DNA from: an uncultured Prevotella sp.
GTDB lineage: Bacteria > Bacteroidota > Bacteroidia > Bacteroidales > Bacteroidaceae
Length of the DNA: 44,944 bases
Assembly: GCA_905235325.1 (NCBI GenBank)
Contig: CAJOLE010000023.1
Location: 1 to 44,944, forward strand
Direction of reading: 5' to 3'
Numbering within the stretch: the stretch's first letter is position 1; the number at the start of each line of letters is the position of its first letter. The notes under the pieces were generated by a model that was given only the letters and a program-made list of their open reading frames with translations, was not told the DNA's origin and did not search any database. Shown here piece by piece: positions 40,761-44,944 of this stretch. The translations under genes and the position numbers were made by a program.

Positions 40761-43700
40761 ATGAACAAAACATTACTTAAATTCAAAAAGACATTTGTCT
40801 TTGCGATTGCGGTCTTGGCATCATCCGGTATCAGTGCACAGACACAGATTTCCGATGAGGCAGGTCTCAAGGCTATCGCTGATGATTTGTCAGGCGAGTA
40901 TGTTCTAACAAGTGACATTACTCTTTCTGGCGAGTGGACGCCTATCGGAACCAGCGCTGAATCGTTCACGGGAACATTCGACGGCGCAGGCCACACCATT
41001 TACGGCTTGAAAGTCGGTGGCGGCACTGACAAAGGTCTTTTCGGCTATGCTACGAATGCCACTATTAAAAATGTACGCGTGATAGGTGCCCAAGTCGGTG
41101 AATACGGCAATGGCGTTCACGTGGGTATCGTTGTCGGTTCTCTGCGTGGCACTTCCGTCGTCGACGGTTGCTTCACCTCCGGTGTTGCTTATGGTAACGA
41201 CCATGTGGGCGGTATCATCGGCGGATCGGGCTGGGATGGCGATGCTGATGCTCCGACCATCAGCAACAACTTCTCGACAGCCGCCATTTTCAGCTCTGGC
41301 TATCAGGCTGGCGGTATTGCCGGTGACACGCATCAGGCCAATTTCGTGAACAACGTCAGGCTTACGCCGGTAACGACTGGAACGGCTGCGGCGGTATCAC
41401 CGGTCTGACTGAGCATAACGGTGACAAGAACTTCACTGGCAACGTTGTCATTGCCTCACAGCTGGGTATTGACTCCGGTTTGGGAAACAATCACCTGCAT
41501 GCCATCGTCGGCAACCATGCTGTGGGTGCCACGCTGGTGGACAACTATGCTTGGGACGGCATCCGCTTCTATGTAGGAGCCAGGAGCACGGGTGAGTCGG
41601 TGAGCCTCGAAGATCTGGAGACCATTCAGGCTGACGAGCACAACGGCGAGCTGAAGTCGGAAGCCGAGCTGAAGCAGAAGTCTACCTACACCAATATCGG
41701 TTGGGACGAGAGCGTATGGAACCTGGCTGACGGTCGCTATCCTGTGCTGAAGGGTCAGGAGCTGCCTGTCGACGGCGACTTTGTCATCATGGAAGACTGC
41801 CCCACCGAGTTCTTCGTTGACCGCGAGTTCGACCTGAAGCCTTTCTCAACCCTCGGACGCGAGGTGGAGATTGTTTCCAGTTCAAACCGTATTATATCTG
41901 TTGTGGAAGATACGAAGTTGTTAGGCCGTAGCACCGGTACTGCAACGATTACCATCTCGACGAAGGGTGACGAATACATCAAGGGCTTCGAGAAGACCAT
42001 CGAGATTACTGTCAACACGATGGAGGGTGACATCTACACTGCTGAGGAATTTGTTGACAAGCTGACAAAGAACCCCAGCGGCGAGTTCGACCTCAACGCT
42101 GACATCGACCTGGCAGGTATCGACTTCAAGCCGCTGCCTGAGTTCAACGGAATACTTCATGGTAACGGCCACGTCATCCGCAACGCACGCTATGAGAATT
42201 CTGGCCAGGCCCACGTGGGTATCTTCCAGTCTACGCGTAATGCTACTATCGAGGACCTCGGCATCGAGGATGCCTATTTCGTTGGCAATGAGGATGTAGG
42301 CGGTCTCGCCGGTACTGTGTATGGCGGTTTCGTCAATCGTGTCTATGTGGTGAACTCCTATATCGAGGGTCGCGACCACGTGGGCTCCATCGCCGGCGGC
42401 ATGGTGGACAACAATGGTGAGCTGAGCGAGATTTCCAACTGTATCTCCGACTCACGTATCAAGACGCGCGAGCATCAGTCGGGCGGTCTCCTTGGTATCT
42501 CCAAGGGCGGCACGCTGAGTAACTCCATCTTCTGCGGTACTGTCGACAATAAGGGTACTTCCAGAATCAGTGGTATCATCTCGCTCATCGATGGCGGGGA
42601 TTATCCCACCACCATCGAGAACTGCTTCTCCGGTGCTGCCCATATCCTCGGCGGCTGGGACGGAACTCCGCGTATCTCCAGCGAAACACGCGAAAACACC
42701 ACATACTCCAACAACTACGCCCTCGCCTCGACGGTGTATTTCGGCAGCTTCAGCAATGCTCCCGATGAGCTCGACTACGAGCAGGGTGCTACCGTCAGCG
42801 ACGAAGAAGCCCGTACCAAGGCTTTCTATACCGACAAGCTCGGCCTTGACTTCGACAACACTTGGCAGTTCCTGCCCGGCACCGAGGGCCTCGCCTTCCC
42901 CGTGCTGAAGATTATGAATGCTCCGCTCAAGACCCGTATCTTCAACGATGCACTCACCTCTCCTCTGATTGACGTGGACGGCACTCAGTCTAAGAACCTG
43001 AAGATGATCCATGGCTCATGGGGTCAGAAGCTTGATGTCCAGATTACCGGCGGTGCCGACCTGGTGAATAATGTCGACGACGAGCTTTACAGCTCAGACA
43101 AGGGCAAGACCGTAGGCGGCAAGCTGAGTGCCAAGGCTTCCCTGCCCGCAAGTATTGCCGGCACGTACACCGTGCTGGGTGACGACGAGTTCACTATCCT
43201 TGTTACGTCTGAAGAGCTGATTGCCTCTACTATCAACGAGATTGCCACTCCGTCGGACTTCCTGCAGATTGCAACACTGCCTGCCGGCAGCCGCTTCAAG
43301 CTGGTGAACGATATTGATATGACCGACGTTGCCTTTGACGGATTCTTCAACGACGGCGGTGCTTTCGAAGGTGAGATTGACGGTGACGGTCACCGCGTGA
43401 AGAATGCCAAGATTTCGTTCAGCAGTGGCTCCAACAACAAGGGTATCTTCGGTCAGGTGAAGAACTCTGTCTTCAAGAACATTGCTTTCGAGAACTTCCA
43501 GGTGCTCGGTACTATCGACGGTCCCAGCCGCGTAGGCTTCATCGGACGTGTTGAGGACTCTGAATTCGACCAGGTTGTACTGACTGGTAAGGTCATCGGT
43601 AACGACCACGTAGGTATCCTCGCCGGCGACGGCATCCGCACCACTGTGACCAACAGCTATGTCTGGGCCGACCTCCAGGCCTGGCAGCAGGCCGGCGGCT

Positions 43701-44329
43701 ACTTCGGCTGCACGCTCGACAATGGTGTGACGATTGAGAACAGCTACTTCAATGGTAAGGTCGATGCCCAGAAGCGCGGCTGCGCCGGTGGTATCATCGG
43801 TCTGGTTGACGTAGGCGGTGCCACGATCAACATCAACGGTGTGGCTACCATCGGTGACGTCTGGGCTTCCAGCACTGACTGGTATCATGCAGGTGCATTC
43901 ATCGGCCGAAATGGTGCCGGCGGTGCCAACGGCGAGATCTTCTTCACCAACAACATTGCCAACGCCGACCAGGATATCGTGGGTATGGCTGACATGTCAT
44001 GGCCCTTCGGCAACCTGACGGCAGGCGAAGGTAATGTGGAGACTGAAGAGTACTACACTCCTGAAGAGCTGAAGACACAGGCTCCCTACGAGACAATTGG
44101 CTGGGACTTCACCAACATCTGGACGATGGACACCACCGGTTACGGCTATCCCGTACTGAAGCAGTTCGGCTTCGTGCCGTTCGGCGATACAACTGATGGC
44201 GTGGCTACTGTCAAGAGCGACCTGACGAAGTCGGCAAGCGGCATCTTCGACCTCTCCGGCCGTCGCTTGCAGAATACTTCTGCAAAGGGCATCTACATCG
44301 TCGATGGACAGAAGGTAGTTATTAAGTAA
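40761..44329 (+). pseudogene. GLUG-repeat surface protein with T9SS-type C-terminus, one frameshift
   Basis: The gene begins with a signal peptide ending GISAQ. Beta-helix repeats of the GLUG type follow (SFTGTFDGAGHTIYGL, VGGIIGGSGWDGDAD). Near 41355-41358 one base is missing (GT-CAG), after which the frame ends at 41408; the other frame continues YAGNDWNGCGGITGL and stays open to 44329. Restoring one base gives about 1189 residues. A BIG2-like Ig domain (~380-440) and two more GLUG blocks follow, and the C-terminus (GIFDLSGRRLQ, KGIYIVDGQKVVIK) is typical of T9SS sorting in Prevotella. It is probably a large surface adhesin or glycan-binding protein. The perfect continuation on both sides makes a sequencing deletion as likely as a pseudogene. 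Confidence 0.82.
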
Positions 44330-44350
44330 ACGAGTTTACATATCTCTGAA

Positions 44351-44405
44351 ACGTATGCCAGACAGCTCGTATCTATTACGGACTGTCTGGCTACGTACTT
44401 TTTTT
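44351..44405 (+). terminator. Terminator after the GLUG-repeat gene
   Basis: GCCAGACAG (44357-44365) pairs with CTGTCTGGC (44383-44391) and is extended by ACGTA/TACGT after one bulged base; a run of eight T follows at 44398-44405. It is a complete intrinsic terminator. Confidence 0.88.
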
Positions 44406-44443
44406 GACGGATTAAAAGAAGTTACTTCAATAGAATGGCAATC

Positions 44444-44944
44444 ATGAAGAAATCTGTATTTACCTTTTTTGCAGTATTCTTATTTGCGTTCAGCGTTCAG
44501 GCACGTGAGCAAAGCCGCGTCATCACCAACTTCGATGCCAACTGGAGTTTTTGTCTGGGCGATGTGGCCGGTGCCGACAAGCCGGATTTCAATGACCAGG
44601 CTTGGCGCCGGCTGAACGTGCCCCACGACTGGAGCATCGAAGGCGAAAATGTTGAGTCGAATCCCGGTGGGGGAACCGTGGGCTTCTTCCCAACCGGCAT
44701 CGGCTGGTATCGTAAGACGTTCACTGTTGCCAGCCTCCAGGCCGGCGACCGCTATCAGATAGAGTTTGACGGCGTGTATATGAACAGCACCGTATGGCTC
44801 AACGGCCGCCTTGTGGGCAACTATCCCTACGGCTACAGCAGTTTTGTCTATGACCTGACACCGTATATCGTGAAGGGCAAGAACGTGATTGCCGTCAAGG
44901 TGGACAACTCCAAACAGCCTAACTCCCGCTGGTATTCCGGTTCG
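44444..44944 (+). CDS. Secreted GH2 family glycosidase (beta-galactosidase-like), 5' part only
   Basis: The first 167 residues are visible; the gene runs off the window. A signal peptide (KKSVFTFFAVFLFAFSVQA) precedes the N-terminal sugar-binding domain of GH2 enzymes: FDANWSFCLGD, WRRLNVPHDWSIEG, GGGTVGFFPTGIGWYRKTF, FDGVYMNSTVWLNG, YGYSSFVYDLTPYI and KVDNSKQPNSRWYSGS. The catalytic domain is outside, so the substrate cannot be named; beta-galactosidase is the usual annotation. An in-frame ATG at 44435 would add three residues. It follows a strong terminator and so must have its own promoter, which I could not place with confidence. Confidence 0.9.
   Translation, partial: MKKSVFTFFAVFLFAFSVQAREQSRVITNFDANWSFCLGDVAGADKPDFNDQAWRRLNVPHDWSIEGENVESNPGGGTVGFFPTGIGWYRKTFTVASLQAGDRYQIEFDGVYMNSTVWLNGRLVGNYPYGYSSFVYDLTPYIVKGKNVIAVKVDNSKQPNSRWYSGS

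Noticed and set aside
38505..44944. A classical polysaccharide utilisation locus
   Set aside because: A fasciclin lipoprotein, a GLUG protein and a GH2 start are present, but no SusC/SusD pair or dedicated regulator; the terminators show separate units.

Overview
The window looks like a chromosomal piece of a GC-rich member of the Bacteroidales, most likely Prevotellaceae-like. Four things support this: promoters with the Bacteroidetes -7 box TAnnTTTG (often with a TTTG or TTG box 19-20 bp upstream), weak or absent Shine-Dalgarno sites, type IX secretion (T9SS) parts and C-terminal sorting tails, and BspA-like and GLUG-repeat surface proteins. Species cannot be read from the sequence alone.

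Layout. 1-434 is noncoding and repeat-bearing. 505-6580 is a six-gene periplasmic operon of two TIM-barrel isomerase-like proteins, two Gfo/Idh/MocA oxidoreductases and two DUF1080 (3-keto-glycoside lyase/hydratase) proteins, one of which is frameshifted. The set fits an oxidation-elimination-hydration-reduction route for cleaving glycosides. 6646-18451 holds a DUF418 membrane protein, topB, a PorE-like OmpA lipoprotein, a four-gene ECF sigma/PspC operon on the minus strand, an rsmF-like methyltransferase carrying an in-frame palindromic insertion, thyA, and a GH94 phosphorylase. 18606-27247 is a co-directional run: a very large alpha-2-macroglobulin, a DUF1573 protein, meaB and ispH.

27314-33401 is the accessory part. 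It has an AbiEii-type nucleotidyltransferase with an extra N-terminal domain, then about 800 bp of noncoding DNA. That DNA contains a ~215-bp inverted-repeat element filled with 11-bp iterons, a perfect 17-bp inverted repeat, and a promoter-driven RNA of ~280 nt with at least seven long-range or local stems that I cannot assign to a family. A truncated DUF2971 gene, an AT-rich BspA-like surface protein, a coiled-coil membrane protein, a dockerin remnant and a frameshifted lipoprotein follow. This is the most promising place for something undescribed.

33567-38104 returns to housekeeping: cmk (frameshifted) coupled to porQ, a TonB-family protein, an octanucleotide tandem array, a polyprenyl synthase, tatD and tRNA-Ser(GGA). 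38505-44944 is a surface and glycan region with a fasciclin-domain lipoprotein, a GLUG-repeat T9SS cargo protein (frameshifted) and the start of a secreted GH2 glycosidase cut by the window edge.

Four otherwise well-preserved genes carry a single frame disruption (near 4178, 33055, 33675 and 41356). One of them is the normally indispensable cmk, so assembly or sequencing indels are as likely as real pseudogenes.
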